NCBI RefSeq assembly: GCF_016920785.2
Contig: NW_024609837.1
Coordinates: 23,059,565-23,123,564, forward strand
DNA: 64,000 nucleotides
Reading direction: 5' to 3'
Source of the DNA: Ixodes scapularis
Taxonomy: Eukaryota; Arthropoda; Arachnida; Ixodida; Ixodidae
Shown here: positions 44,600-56,090 of the stretch, in pieces
Position numbering within the stretch: the stretch's first letter is position 1
Layout: every line of letters starts with the position of its first letter
Made by a program: the position numbers and the translations under genes
Notes under the pieces: generated by a model
Databases searched by the model: none
The model's input: only the letters and a program-made list of their open reading frames with translations
Told to the model about the DNA's origin: nothing

Positions 44600-47500
44600 A
44601 AAGACGAGTCTGTTAACACTGCGAACAACCACGACTACACCAACCCTACATACAACGCAGGCAACACAGCACACAACTACACAGCACCGACATGCACACA
44701 AACACAACAACCGACACTACGCCCGACACTTCCTACTCGATATCCATTTCTACCCGCGGCGCATATAAGCTTGGCATGTGCGGGTGAGCTCTTTGGTCGC
44801 TGACCATTACAGATTTATAGAAGAATACACAAACCACGGCGCAATGGACAGCCGTGTGTTTGAACTGTTTGCATTTAAAAAGTATGGAGGAAAAATCTAT
44901 AATGTTAGTCCGTTGCAATAATTAACGATATGTTAACAATAAATCTTAAACCGGTCATGAAAAAGTTCAAATTTTTGTTATTTTCTTGCTTGACCAGTGT
45001 TATGAGCAGTCCGACTAGCTTGAATCTGATAGGAAAACAAATTATTGGGATTTTGTCATTACGTATACAATAATAAATGAAAATGATCCTTGCGCAAAGC
45101 ATTTTTTATATATTTTTGTGAAGGACATCCGGACATCCGCCCAACACTCCACTTCCGCTAGTTGCAGCAGTTGCAGTACGGGAGCAGACGCCTTCACTTT
45201 TGGGGCGTTTTGATGCAGTTTGTTGTCGTATGTCGTGTCGGTGTCGAGAAGAGCGGTGGGGCTTGGGAGTTTGTGACCGGTGTTATTCGTGAACACTGGT
45301 GTGGGGCGCTGATGCGTCTTTTTTTTATACTGCCACGCACGGGCCCGTAGCAGTGCATTATGCTGAATCGCGAGCTCCTTCTCTGTTGACGTCGCTTTCC
45401 TGGTACCACTCGTGGATACTGCAAGCGTTTAAACAGTGTGCACCGTCTCGCCTACATCCCCGGTGACGTACTCGACCTGTTGAAACTTATTGCTTCCGTC
45501 ATTTTAGAGTACGCAGGGCAGTTATCTCGTTGGTCTGGTTTCGGTTATAAAAGCAAGGCAAAAGGCTCGTAGTTCCCGCCCTCAGTACACGTTGGACATC
45601 TTCCACACCTTGACACCAGATAACTGAATGAACGAGGATTTACATTCACTTCCGAGGTTACTCTCGCCACTTCCTCACCGTTGAGCAGCAGGATGAGCTG
45701 GCGACAAGCCGCGGATGAAAGGCTTGAGCATCAACAGCCCAAGCGCACTCGGTGCCGATGCGGGCGACGCGGATTTCTGTCAACCGGGAGGCCAGCACAA
45801 ACCGTGACCATTCCAGCTCTTCGTCATGACACGGTGTTGCAGAGAGCAGGGTAAAATACAGCTACACGGATCACCGAAGCAAACGACTGCTATCTTAAAT
45901 CTTGACTTGTGATTGCGCCTTTGTAGTAGATCATCTTATTCGTTTTGCTGGAGAGACGCAAACGACGGGCATAACAAAATCGCTTGCATATTCCGCATAT
46001 CTCACAAAAGCATTTACCCTGTCACCTTGCGAAAGGCGCGAAACACGGAGTCCGCACCGTCCTAATTACTTCCCGTTTTTTACCTGCTTTAGAGCAGTTT
46101 GTACCTGCTAGTAGATATGCCTACTGAAACTGAAACAGGGCAGTGCCAGAGAGAAAGAGACAAAGTTCAGAAAGCTTGCTCGCTCTCCAATTTCTCAACT
46201 CTCAAGTGATTGTACCATAATAAATCCACCAACGCGTCTTCCAAAATAAAGAAAGAGCACTACGTTCGCCACATGAAAAATGGTCTCAGTACATGCATCT
46301 GTGGGCAGGTAGGAAACCTTGCCCTAATTTATTCACGTCGCATGATTGGCGCAACAAACTCGTTGCAGGACCGAATCATCTACTCGAGCGGTGTGCGTCG
46401 CTATGCGAACGAACTCCACCACGGAGCATAAAAAACGGCAGATTTAAGACAACAATCCGGAGTCCATTATTCAATTAAAACAACGTAATTTTGTTGAAAA
46501 CGCCCGCTGCTTCTTACTCACGGTATGTGTCGGGATACTTCCGCAGTTTGAAACGGAACGAAGGAAGATTTACTTTTAAAAACGCTCGCTGCGTCCTCCC
46601 GGACCAGCTGAACCGGATCAGCTGACGACGACGGGACTGTACCCGTTGAACCTCCACCACGCAACAAACAATTTGCGCTCCGTGTTAAAAGCGTGGTTCA
46701 AACAGACCCGGAATACAAAGCACCGCACCACACACGACGAATGTTTGAGCTCTTTTTCGCATCGCCGGGTTGCACCAAACAGAACGAGATCGCCGAAGTC
46801 AACGCCGCGCTGTCGTGAACCTTGGCTTGTGGTTGCGAACTCGTGGACCCTGTGACTCCCTTCGCTTTCAAAGCACACACGACGATTACGAATGCTACTT
46901 TCCGTCTTCCAGGAACATCACAGGGGCACTTCTCCGGTCACGTCTTCACCATGTGCTCGCAAACTCCGAAGCTCTATGCGAAGCTTCTCGCGTCCCGTCA
47001 AACCAAAACAGTAGCGGCGCCATGCGTACTTGCCAGATTTTCTCCGGTCAAACAAAAACAACGAAAGCCAACCGGCGCTTGCTTCCAGCGTACATCGGCG
47101 TTGCGCTTGCGCCGTGGCCAGATCGCTTGCAGTTGAAGGTTGAAGCAAAAACGAAACCAACTGCAATGTCACGTGTTCACATCGAGGACGCGCTTTTTAT
47201 ATCCATTTTAACTGTTTGGAACAAATAATTAGACCCATGACTTTATTTGTGGTGTTTAAGAAACTGTTATCAGGACCCCTAAACTAAATACAAACATGGG
47301 CGACATGAGGGAAGCCGCATTGCCATCGACCAGAAGATGGCGGCGAGCATGGTAAGCGCGGGTTTCGCCAACGTCCTACGACATGGCGCAATTGCTTTTG
47401 GTGCATATCTGTCTCCGAGACATGTTTCTTTCCGCGGCATTTGTCTCGACGGTCCTTTCTAAGTGTGTCCCCAAGCATTCCGGTGCTTCGAGAGCCGGTA

Positions 47501-48700
47501 ATGCCGCGGTCGTCGCCGGGGGCGATGCGTGTTATCGAGGTCGGCTACACGGTTATGCGTGTATGACCGAACCAAAACACGTTTTTTACAACCTCGCATG
47601 ATTTCTGAACGAATTATCCGTTACTCATCGTGTAAATTTATGGTAATTTGTGTAAATAGCGTGTTTTTCACCCCAAATATGCGCCAAATACACGGGACTT
47701 GCTAACAGTGTGGTCGCCTGACAATTGGGCCCGTCCCCCTGTACAGTCCAGCAGCAAAATGTACAAAACAAAAACGAATCAAAACAATTATATCATTGCG
47801 TTGATATAATTTTAACAATTATATCATACATCGATATCTCAAACGAATGGCCACATGTTTGGAAAAGAAGGGCGCCCGATCAAGCGAGGGCTATGACATC
47901 ACGATCCTCCTGGAACAGTTGAGAATGAGGGGAAGCGGCCTTGCTCCTCGCTTTTCTCCTCCTCGCTTCGGTTCACTAACACCTCCTAGAAGTTAAGGCC
48001 GTAGCGCTCCTAATCATGACGTCACGAGGGCCCGGAGAAAAGAGGCCACGTCGGGAAAAGGCGCCCACTCTGGTTGTCTTTACTCACTCAGGTAACATGG
48101 TTTGTTCGTGCGCATTTATCCGGCATTAATATAGCTTTTAAATGCGCAGTCTTGCATGATTATATATATATATATATACACGCAATATACAAGGTTGAAA
48201 GTACCAGATTTATATTTATGATTATCCCCGTAACCGCGAGACCACAGTGCAGTCCCGCAGCTCCCCACACTTTCGGAGTAAACTAGAATAGATCGGCTCC
48301 GGCGGCGAGATTTTCTTCCCTTATACAGGTTCCGATTCTGGTAAATTTTCGTTGTGTGTGAGCTGCTGATTGTCTGAAGAGGAACGCCGAGACATTTCAG
48401 AAGTGAAGGGAACCGAAACAAATTCAGTCACCGCCGCAGGGAGCGCACACGAGCAAGAGATGGGTCGACGACGTTAGGCCTTTCGTTCCACGCTTCTGTC
48501 GCTGCTCTCGTGTGTGGTTCTTTTGTGTTCTCCTGCTACTACGGCATTTACGCGGATACGCGGAACAAGTACTGCTACGGTGTGAGTGACATGCGTGACA
48601 ACTATAGTCAACGATGACACTGGTCGATTATGGATAGACCTCTCTCCCTCAACAGAGAGAGACCTTATGGAGGTTGTGTTTATTTATTTACTTATTCATT
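44600..48700. other. No gene recognised
   Basis: Contains several overlapping antiparallel frames at 46,600-47,230 with no recognisable domain. A possible short first exon ATGGCGGCGAGCATG|GTAAGC lies at 47,337-47,351. (TA)n lies near 48,163-48,178. Nothing is called with confidence. Confidence 0.4.
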
Positions 48701-48706
48701 TAATAT

Positions 48707-48795
48707 CACTGGCGAAATTGCTGCTCTACAGCTGAGGCACCAGACGCCCACTGAGGCAGACTAACTTCCGGCTGTATAAAGATACACACAACAAT
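48707..48795 (+). mobile_element. SINE 3' fragment
   Basis: Aligns with 1,643-1,730 of the full SINE: ACTGGC, CTACAGCTG, GAGGCAGAC, GGCTGTATAAA and the CA-rich tail in order. The tRNA-like head is missing (5' truncation). Confidence 0.75.
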
Positions 48796-48799
48796 TTGC

Positions 48800-49715
48800 T
48801 TTATTTATTCAATATACCATTCTTTCGGATTCGCCCCTGACGGCAACCAAAGGTCTTCGCCCACCTGCGCTTTTAGCTTGTATCCAACAATAATATTTTT
48901 GGAATCTCGGGAACAACACGCGGCCAAAGCTCGACGGGAGGCATGCAACGTGCGCGGACTAGACGCAGAGCTTTTGCATTTCTTGAGAAGTATCCGAGGA
49001 AAACAAAGAGTGACTTGTAACGTAACGAATAAAGTAATAAATTACTTTTTTAAGAATCAGTTAACGGTCATATTTATATTTGAGTCTGATTGTTTTTACT
49101 ATAATTGATTACATCTTTCCAAGTAAGGAGCACAGGTCCGGTCGGATAGCGTGCCTATCATATAATCGTCGCCCCTCCCCTCCCCCCCCCCCCCGCCCCC
49201 ACACACACACACAAACATTCGAATTCCTTCCTTCAGAATACGAGTTGTACCATTCGTTTAAATTTGTTCGGTTAAATTTACAAACTTTGATACTTGACCG
49301 GCGGTACAAAATACGGCTGCTAAACAGACGACAGAGATTCTACAAAATGATAATTTTTCCTATTTGCATGCCGTCGAGTCTAAATCGCGGAATGTTTTTT
49401 TAAAATCACAAAAAAAAAAAGTTTTTATTTTTGCAGATGTTTATGAACGAGGCGTTAGTTTCTCGTATTCTGTCTGTTATGGGGAAGTATTTTGTATTTA
49501 CTGAAGTTTTTTTTTTTTTATTAATATACACTGACAGGGTGCTTATGCTCGCCAATATTTTGATTTGTACATGACCTGTATGAGGGCCCAACTACCCAGA
49601 ACACATTTCGCGGCTCGAAATTCGTTTTCTTCCCGTCCGAAAACCGCCGACAGAGAACCAGCCGATTTTTGTCGCGCTCACGCTCTTCTCCAAGGTCACG
49701 TGCCGTTCTCAATGG
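48800..49715. other. No gene recognised; poly-C and CA run
   Basis: C-rich run followed by (CA)n at 49,171-49,214. The remainder is A/T-rich. Confidence 0.5.
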
Positions 49716-49722
49716 TTTAAAC

Positions 49723-49787
49723 CAGGGGTGGCCAGGCTGACCCGGCCTAAGAGCCGCAAACAAAACCACATAACTTCCAAGAGCCAT

Positions 49788-49820
<33 letters not shown>

Positions 49821-50094
49821 GGGGGAGGGGGGGGGGGCAAGCTTTTGTCTAGAGCAATAAACGAAGCTCGAACTAGTTTAAACCTATACAAGAAGCAGTC
49901 CAACCGTACGTAAGGTAGCAGGAGCACAAAACTATCAAACCCCAACCTGCCTTTCGAGTTAAAACACGTTCCTTTGTTTTTCTTTTTTTTGTGTGTGTGT
50001 TTGGGGGGGGGGGGGGGGGGGGTTGAGGTGAGGTTGGGGAGGGAACCGCGAGCCGCACTTTAACACGCGAAGAGCCGCAGCTTGGCCACCCCTG
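49723..50094. mobile_element. hAT-type MITE with 8-bp target duplication
   Basis: Ends CAGGGGTGGCCAGGCTG and its complement ending CTTGGCCACCCCTG, with subterminal GAGCCGCA repeats. This is typical of non-autonomous hAT elements. Flanks GTTTAAAC (49,715-49,722) and GTTTAGAC (50,095-50,102) form an 8-bp duplication with one mismatch, as expected for hAT. The interior holds two long poly-G tracts (about 49,789-49,838 and 50,005-50,022) and no transposase. Confidence 0.9.
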
Positions 50095-50102
50095 GTTTAG
50101 AC

Positions 50103-51570
50103 ACACACACCAAATATAGTCAAAGTCGTGGGTCATCGAAGGCACACGCGCTCAATATCAAATACTGTAAAACCCCCCGATGTTCGCGAGCCCTTAACTT
50201 TAGAGAGTTTCAATGCCGGCTTCTGGAATTCCCGAAATATAATAGTCGCGATTATGTTCTTTGTGACCGATTCGCGAAAAATAGAGGCCGCGAAAATAAA
50301 GGGTTATACCAGTATAAAAAAAAAAAAATATTATACCCATTAATTATGGCTTTTAAAACGCTGCAAATACGATGATAAAAAAAAGGTTCCACAAATAATT
50401 GGAAGCAATTTGTGGCGTTGTATCGCGATATTCGTGGGCTGAACAGCTGAACGAGACTGACCATAAGCGATGGCGGCGGACGACGCCCGTGGGATTTCTA
50501 TACTTCAGAACTGTTGTTCGCGGTATGCCAACAAACCTGCCTAACTTCGAAAGAGAAATTTTTTTTACCGAGCAAAACAATTCGGGTTTATTCCGCACGA
50601 CACGCCCGACTACCAAGCAGATTCACAGGAAGACGTCGCCGTGTCGTCGCCCCTTCTCCTGGCTGAAGACATCGCTCGCCTTCCGAACACGAATTGAAAA
50701 GAGGTTGGAAAACGCGTCAACGTCAAGCACGAAGTGCTTGACTTCTGCGTTGTTCGTGCGAAGTGCGCGTTTTTCGTGTGCTTCGCACGACGGAAAAAAT
50801 AAAGGGAAAAAAATGAAAAAAAGAATACGCGGTCGGCTGTAGCCATGCGACGTCCGGCAACTCTCTCTTCCTCTACATTTTTCTTCCTCCCCAGTCCTCC
50901 TTCGGCTCCCATTGCAAACATTTGTGTGTGTGTGTGCGTGTGTGTGTGTGTGCACGTGTGTGTGTGTGTGTCTGCGTGTGTGCACGCGTCTATGTGTGTG
51001 TGCACGCGTGTGTCTGTGTGCACGCGTGTGTGTGTGTGCGTGCGTGCGTGTGTGTGACGTGTGTTTGTGTTTCTTACTTTTTTTAAAAATTATACGTGAC
51101 GCTGTTGCAAAATATTGATTGGGCAGTCTTCTGACACCATAATAAATCACCTAGCAATTCTTTTTTTGGTGGTGGTGGGAAGGGGGGGGGAGGCGGGAGG
51201 GGGGGGGGGGTCAGTGTTTCCTTAAAGATTGCATCGCTATTCTCTTCAAAACGCTCCACAACTAGTGTAGGAAGGTACAGTATCCAAGAATAACTACTTC
51301 CCGGAAGAGAGCAGACATTTTGCTTATTGCTCGTTGTTCAAACGAAGAAGAAAAATGAAAAAAATAGATGACAGGGCAGTTAATTACGATACAATGCGTC
51401 ACTAATTCGCTCATGGCTAATACGTAACACAAAAATAACGATCCTTTTTTTTTTTTTTTACATGCTGCATCTACTGACATTTCTTACTGCCCTAAGTCCT
51501 ACAATGCGTAATTTAGGTGCGGATTTCCCAGTCAAGACATGAAACGTTTTCCGCGGGCGCCACGACACGT
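50103..51570. other. No gene recognised; long GT repeat and poly-G
   Basis: (GT)n with interspersed CACG from about 50,924 to 51,058, and a G-rich run at 51,181-51,210. Longer frames across the repeat are His/Thr- or Cys/Val-rich artefacts. Confidence 0.6.
50924..51058. repeat. Interrupted (GT)n microsatellite
   Basis: GT units broken by GCACG and TGCGTG strings over about 135 bp. Confidence 0.9.
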
Positions 51571-51574
51571 CACC

Positions 51575-51650
51575 AGGGGCCCTATAATCTCGACACTCGG
51601 CGAAGAATTCGGTGAGAAATACGGCGGCTGCGACTGGCCGGCGAAGAGGT
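51575..51650. repeat. One arm of the foldback family at 52,184
   Basis: AGGGGCCCTATAATCTCGACA followed by GGTGAGAAAT-type and CGGCGGC blocks matches a single arm of the foldback 0.6 kb to the right. No complementary partner was seen nearby. Confidence 0.6.
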
Positions 51651-52183
51651 CGATCGCGGCGCGGGACTTCTCACCATACCCCTTTCGAAATACTGCCCTC
51701 TGTTGGCAGCTGTGGAATTCCTGCACAATGGCGGACTAAAACCCTAACTTCACGGCACATTGGAAAAGACACACCCACAAAAAAAGGTGATGAGCGCAAT
51801 GACGTTGCACATTCAACACTGTTTGATTGGCTCGTCGACTCGTAGTGTTGTTGGCTGCGCTCCGACGTCCGCTGTCCTTGGAATGACTTGCACGTTCCTC
51901 AATGTCAGTTGTTCCGCCATTGTGCAGAGGTTCCGACCTTCGTGAATGTCTGCTGGGCTGTGGAACGCCTTCTGAGAAAGCGCGGTATATGCTGTGCTGT
52001 GCGGTATATCAGACGCTGCGCTTGCGTCCACGGCTCAGTGACTCAGCATTTTTCGCACAGGTGATAAGCGATGCAAAGGTTTACAGCGCCCCAGCACCCA
52101 CACTCTTCTCCGTTTCCGACAGCAGCCAACGCAACGATTCGGCGGCACAGCGCTAAAGAGTGCATCGTCAATGCGCATTTCCT

Positions 52184-52331
52184 GGGGCCCTATGCTGGAC
52201 GCGTGGCGAAAACGACGGCGAGAAATTTGGCGGCCGCGATTGGCCAACGCCACACTTGACCTTGGCGCCGGCCAATCATAGCCGCCGAATTTCTCGCCGA
52301 CTTTTCCGCCAAGTGTCCAGATTAGGGCCCC
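52184..52331. repeat. Foldback (MITE-like)
   Basis: Ends GGGGCCCTATGCTGGAC and GTCCAGATTAGGGCCCC-like complement. Inner GGCGAGAAAT / ATTTCTCGCC and GATTGGCC / GGCCAATC pair. About 148 bp, palindromic almost throughout. Confidence 0.85.
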
Positions 52332-52349
52332 TGTTCGTTATTGATTTGA

Positions 52350-52425
52350 TCCAGATAGGGAAGGAACAAAAGCCGATCAGCGCCATTAATGGCGCTGATC
52401 GGCTTTTGTTCCTTCCCTATCTGGA
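52350..52425. repeat. Perfect palindrome 1 (76 bp, zero loop)
   Basis: 38-bp arms meet at ATT|AAT (52,387/52,388) with no mismatch. The arm reads from TCCAGATAGGG at the outside to GCGCCATT at the centre. Confidence 0.97.
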
Positions 52426-52528
52426 CCTGCGGAGTACCCCTTTAAGTCTGACACCGCAGTTGACGCAACAAACTAATTAGTTTGTTGCGTCAACTGCGGT
52501 GTCAGACTTAAAGGGGTACTCCGCAGGT
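52425..52528. repeat. Perfect palindrome 2 (104 bp, zero loop)
   Basis: 52-bp arms meet at CTAA|TTAG (52,476/52,477) with no mismatch. It shares a single base (52,425) with palindrome 1, so the two abut exactly. The right side continues GTTTGTTT. Confidence 0.97.
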
Positions 52529-52918
52529 TTGTTTAATGTCTCCAGTTTGCTTGAAATTTCGCTAAGCTCCCCAACAAACATCGCTAAAATAGTATCCCGA
52601 ATATTAGGTCAGAATATTGGGTTTTTTTTTTCGTGAAGGTATTGAATATACAGTTTTGGTCCTAACCGGGTTTTTCAAACTGACAGTCTCTAGCGGCAAC
52701 AACGAAAAAGTGACGTCAGTGGACATACGGATACAACAGGGAGGATGTTAGGGGAGGTCTGCGAAGTTCTTGATCTGGTATTGGTTAACGCCCAGGTAAA
52801 ATGTGATTGAACAAAAAATGAAAGCCGTTTGCAACTCCCTGTAACGCCGGATTAGAGCGCAGCTCTTGATGAGGGGGATGGAAGGGTATTGAGGGATAGG
52901 TGACTTCCTGAGGTCACG

Positions 52919-53180
52919 TGGGGGGGGGGGGGGAGACGTGAGGGTAACTCTCATAACCCTCGCGGTCCTTGTGAGGGTAATTCTCGTGACCCTCGTGAGG
53001 GTAACCCTCGTGAAGGTAACCCTTTTGACGGTAACTAACCCTCGCAACCCTCGTGAGGGTAATGCTCGTGACCCTCGTGAGGGTAACCCTCGTGATCCTC
53101 GTGAGTGCTATCCTCGTAACCCTCGTGAGAGTAACCCTCGTAACCCTCATAACCTTCACGAGGGTAACCCTCGTGACGTC
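52919..53180. repeat. Poly-G run and array of CCCTCGTGAGGG-type palindromic units
   Basis: After a G run (about 52,919-52,933), a degenerate unit of about 15 bp (AACCCTCGTGAGGGT) recurs to 53,180. Each unit is itself a short palindrome (CCCTC...GAGGG). Open frames across the array are periodic Val/Thr/Arg-rich artefacts. Confidence 0.9.
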
Positions 53181-53284
53181 ATTATGGGAAATTTCCTATA
53201 ATGCAACGCGCGGTTACGCCGACGCCGACGGCGACGCCGCTCAAGCCGGAAACGGCCGCGCGCGGGGCGCCTAAGAACTGCGTT

Positions 53285-53562
53285 CTAAAATAACGTGGGA
53301 AGAAAAGAACTCGCACTCGACTATTGACTACTGTTTAATGTCGCGGAAGACATACAACAAATTAGGAGATATGGAAATAGATGAGGAAGTCACAAAAAGT
53401 CTGGGGAGCAACCATAAGAGAATCAAGATGAGATTTGGGATAGCAAAACCACAAACGCAAAAACAACAGGGTAGAAATAACTTAAATGATAAACAATTAC
53501 AGGAGGTATTTAAGCGAATCAAGAACATAGTATCCCAGCAACCGAAAAGAGAGTGGGCATAT
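53285..53562 (+). pseudogene. Host LINE: endonuclease C-terminus and linker, left of the Gypsy element
   Basis: Frame with EEKNSHSTIDYCLMS and then LGSNHKRIKMRFG, the last APE-endonuclease motifs with SDH as SNH, followed by a Lys/Gln-rich linker ending REWAY at the Gypsy junction. The same frame resumes at 59,475 as YEDCVFKRELEKY, so this is one LINE opened by the Gypsy insertion. Its 5' end stops near 53,285, next to the palindromic array. Confidence 0.8.
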
Positions 53563-53971
53563 TGCCACGCGCGTCGCTGAACGAGCGCGTGGGTGGCCGA
53601 ATGGTTACCGTGCCTGACTGTCGCGAAAGGTCTAGGTCCAATCCAATCAGCGGACTGCCCTTTCATTTATTCTTTCAATTTACCGTTCTCGTAAGTTCGA
53701 GAACATTATCGTCTGATCGAGTTCCGAATGTTCTACACGCCGAATGTTCTATGCTCAATGTTGCAGAGACACACGCGGGTACAAAAGGTGCTCCGCGTGG
53801 CGAGCCGGAGTCAGTCTCGCCCCAGCGATCAATCCTGCTGTTACGCCGCTATCGACATCCGCGACGCTCAATTGTTTTCTTCTGTTTCCTTTTTGTTTGG
53901 GCACAAGTTCGCCCCATTAAACGTTTAGTTTATTTCAGTTTTCGTCGCCTCATCAATTGTCATTCGTGACA
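53563..53971 (+). repeat. 5' LTR
   Basis: Begins TGCCACGCG and ends CGTGACA. It contains a tRNA-like block (53,594-53,644) near its start and a CCCCATTAAACG region before the end that could hold the transcription start or polyadenylation area. The interior begins TTTTTGATGGAGGTGCGGGG; a primer-binding site must lie here, but I could not assign the tRNA. Confidence 0.92.
53594..53644 (+). promoter_or_regulatory. tRNA-like block in the 5' LTR (B box decayed)
   Basis: A box TGGCCGAATGG at 53,594-53,604 is intact. The expected B-box position reads GGTCCAATCC, which lacks the core TTCGA. The 3' LTR counterpart keeps both boxes. Confidence 0.7.
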
Positions 53972-54047
53972 TTTTTGATGGAGGTGCGGGGTAACGCTTT
54001 CTGTGCCCGTGAAGCGTACACTTACAAAGACATCCCGGCCAAATTAA

Positions 54048-54960
54048 GTGCTCAGCCCCGGAAGGCTGCCCTTTGCAAAAGACACCGACGCCCAATCAAG
54101 TCGCCGCAACCAAGACCTACCCCCGGAAATCGGACCCCTGCCGCAGAAACCAAAGAAGACCGCGACGACGACCACTCCACCCGTCGTTGTCCTACCCGTC
54201 ACTGCCAGTACACCCGCGTCCTTCGATTGTGAGCCTTATGAAGACATCGAGGACTGCCTACAGCAGCACGAGCGAGTGGCCCAGCACAACAGATGGACGG
54301 ACAAACAGCGCCTGCACAGTCTTTACTTCGCGCTCGAAGGGACGGCCAGGTATTGGCTTGAAAATGCGAGACTTCCTTGATCTCGTGGACCGCCAGCAAG
54401 GATGCGCCGAGGTGGACATTCACCAACCAGTATCGACGGGAGAGGGCCGAGGACATTCTTCGAATGAGAACCCAGGGCGCAAACGAGACTATCACCAGTT
54501 TCGTCGAGGATGTTCTGCGCCTGGCCGCTCGCGCCGACCCTCAAACCACCGACGAAAAGAAGCTGCGGATTTTAATGCGAGGTGTGAAGGATGACATCTT
54601 CGGTGGTCTGGTTCGCAACCCCCATCCACCGTCGAAAATTTCGTCACGGATGCCACAAGCATGGCACGTGCCCTCCTTGCAAAAGCCAGTCAGTACCATC
54701 GGCTCTCGAGCATCGCTGCTGCTTCTCCATCGGGCTACGACATCAGCCCTACCACCCCCGCCTTCACGACATCATCCGCGACGTCGTAAAGGAGGAGCTT
54801 AAGAAGCTATTACCGACTGCTGAGCGCCCGGCCTCAATCTCCATCGCCGAGGTCGTCCGAGAAGAGGTTCAGCGAGCTTTCCAGCCAGAATCTCCCGTCA
54901 CCGTGGACGCATTCGAAGAGCCGGCGCTGACCTACGCCGCCATGGTCCGATGACCGCCGT
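54048..54960 (+). pseudogene. Gypsy gag (capsid), frameshifted
   Basis: Capsid-type motifs lie in successive frames: LHSLYFALEGTARYW (54,310-54,360), then a TNQYRRERAEDILRMR block with NETITSFVEDVLRLA (to about 54,600), then a VREEVQRAF segment. The first part matches the retrotransposon gag fold (a YFLEGxAxxWW-type motif). At least two frameshifts separate the pieces. Confidence 0.8.
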
Positions 54961-55112
54961 AAGCTAACCGCCAGGTCCCGGCACCACCCCGGCGAGACCC
55001 TCCTATGCCGCAGTGTCCTCGACGCCAGGAAGGGCAAGTTCAGTACGTCCGCCCGGAGCGACCCTCACCGAAGAAGACCGACGTGCGGAAGACGGCCGAT
55101 CGACACCCGTTG

Positions 55113-55154
55113 TGCCACCACTGCGGGGAAGCCGAACACATCTAACGCCGTTGC
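55113..55154 (+). pseudogene. Gag zinc knuckle with stop
   Basis: CHHCGEAEHI, stop, RRC: a C-x2-C-x4-H-x4-C knuckle with a TAA at 55,143-55,145 inside it. In Gypsy elements the knuckle binds the element RNA. Confidence 0.8.
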
Positions 55155-55489
55155 CTCTAGCGAAAAATGAGGCTGCGCGGCTACCACCCGAATGACCCAC
55201 GCCCACGCTATGGTGAGCGACCACAGGAGATTGAGGAGTACCTTCGGCGTCCTCAGTCTCCTCCGCCTGCACCAAGCCGCGGGTCCCGGTCGCCGTCCCC
55301 ACGACGTCCAGCTTCGCCGATGCACCGACCCCGTCGTGAGAGCCTGTCGCTCTTGTCCCGCCGAGAAAACTAAGCGCGGCAACTCCCGGAGGTGAGGTTG
55401 CCGTGCACGGACGACGTAAAGAGCCTCCAAGAACGCCGGAGCGCTCCCACCCTCCCGACGCCACGCATCGCAAAGACGCCTCTACAACG

Positions 55490-55966
55490 GTGCCCAACAA
55501 CCTAAACGTTGTTATCGACGGCCACGACGCATCGGCACTCCTGGACACCGAGCAGACAACTCAGTCTTGAGTGAGAGGGTCTCTCGCCACCTTCGAAAAG
55601 TCACAACGCCTTGGGATGGACCGCTAATACAAAGCGCTAGAGGACACTTCATCACGCCTGTCGGAAGGTGCACTGCTCGCGTCGAAATTCACGGCGAGAC
55701 GTGTCCTGTACGTGAAATTCGTTGTTTTACAAGACTATTACAGAGACGTCATTCTCAGCATGGACCTTCTGTGTGAATACGGCGCCGTCATCGACGTTGG
55801 AGAAAACAGATTGACGCTGCGGACACCTGTTCCGCCTTCAGAGAAACCCCAAACTGCGCCAGCTGCCGTCCGAGTCACTGACGACCACGTGAATCTGCCG
55901 CCGCGATCAAGTGTTGTCCTACCCGTCATGACCGATGCAGCTACCTGCGGCGATGTTGTTCTGTAA
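55490..55966 (+). pseudogene. Gypsy protease region
   Basis: A VIDGHDASALLDTEQ frame corresponds to the aspartic protease active-site LLDTGA with Gly changed to Glu. A stop follows shortly at 55,568-55,570. Downstream, DVILSMDLLCEYGAVID matches the second conserved protease block (ILGxDfL). The active-site change and the stop make it inactive. Confidence 0.7.
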
Positions 55967-56090
55967 GGCAACCTTCAATTGCTCCTGGGAAGAGGAATAG
56001 GTGTCGCAAGAGGAGTAGCCGAACTTCAGGATGAACACACTGTTGTCCTCGTGAAGAATTTCCGTCAAGAAACGCAACGCTTCACTAAAG

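Noticed and set aside
46618..47228. Overlapping frames on both strands, up to 152 codons
   Set aside because: No recognisable domain, and both strands are open to similar extents, so neither could be preferred.
47337..47351. Possible first exon ATGGCGGCGAGCATG followed by GTAAGC
   Set aside because: Only five codons; a match this short is easily due to chance and no second exon was seen.
50623..51150. 175-codon minus-strand open frame rich in His and Thr
   Set aside because: It is the complement of the GT microsatellite and its flanks; no domain and strong dinucleotide bias.
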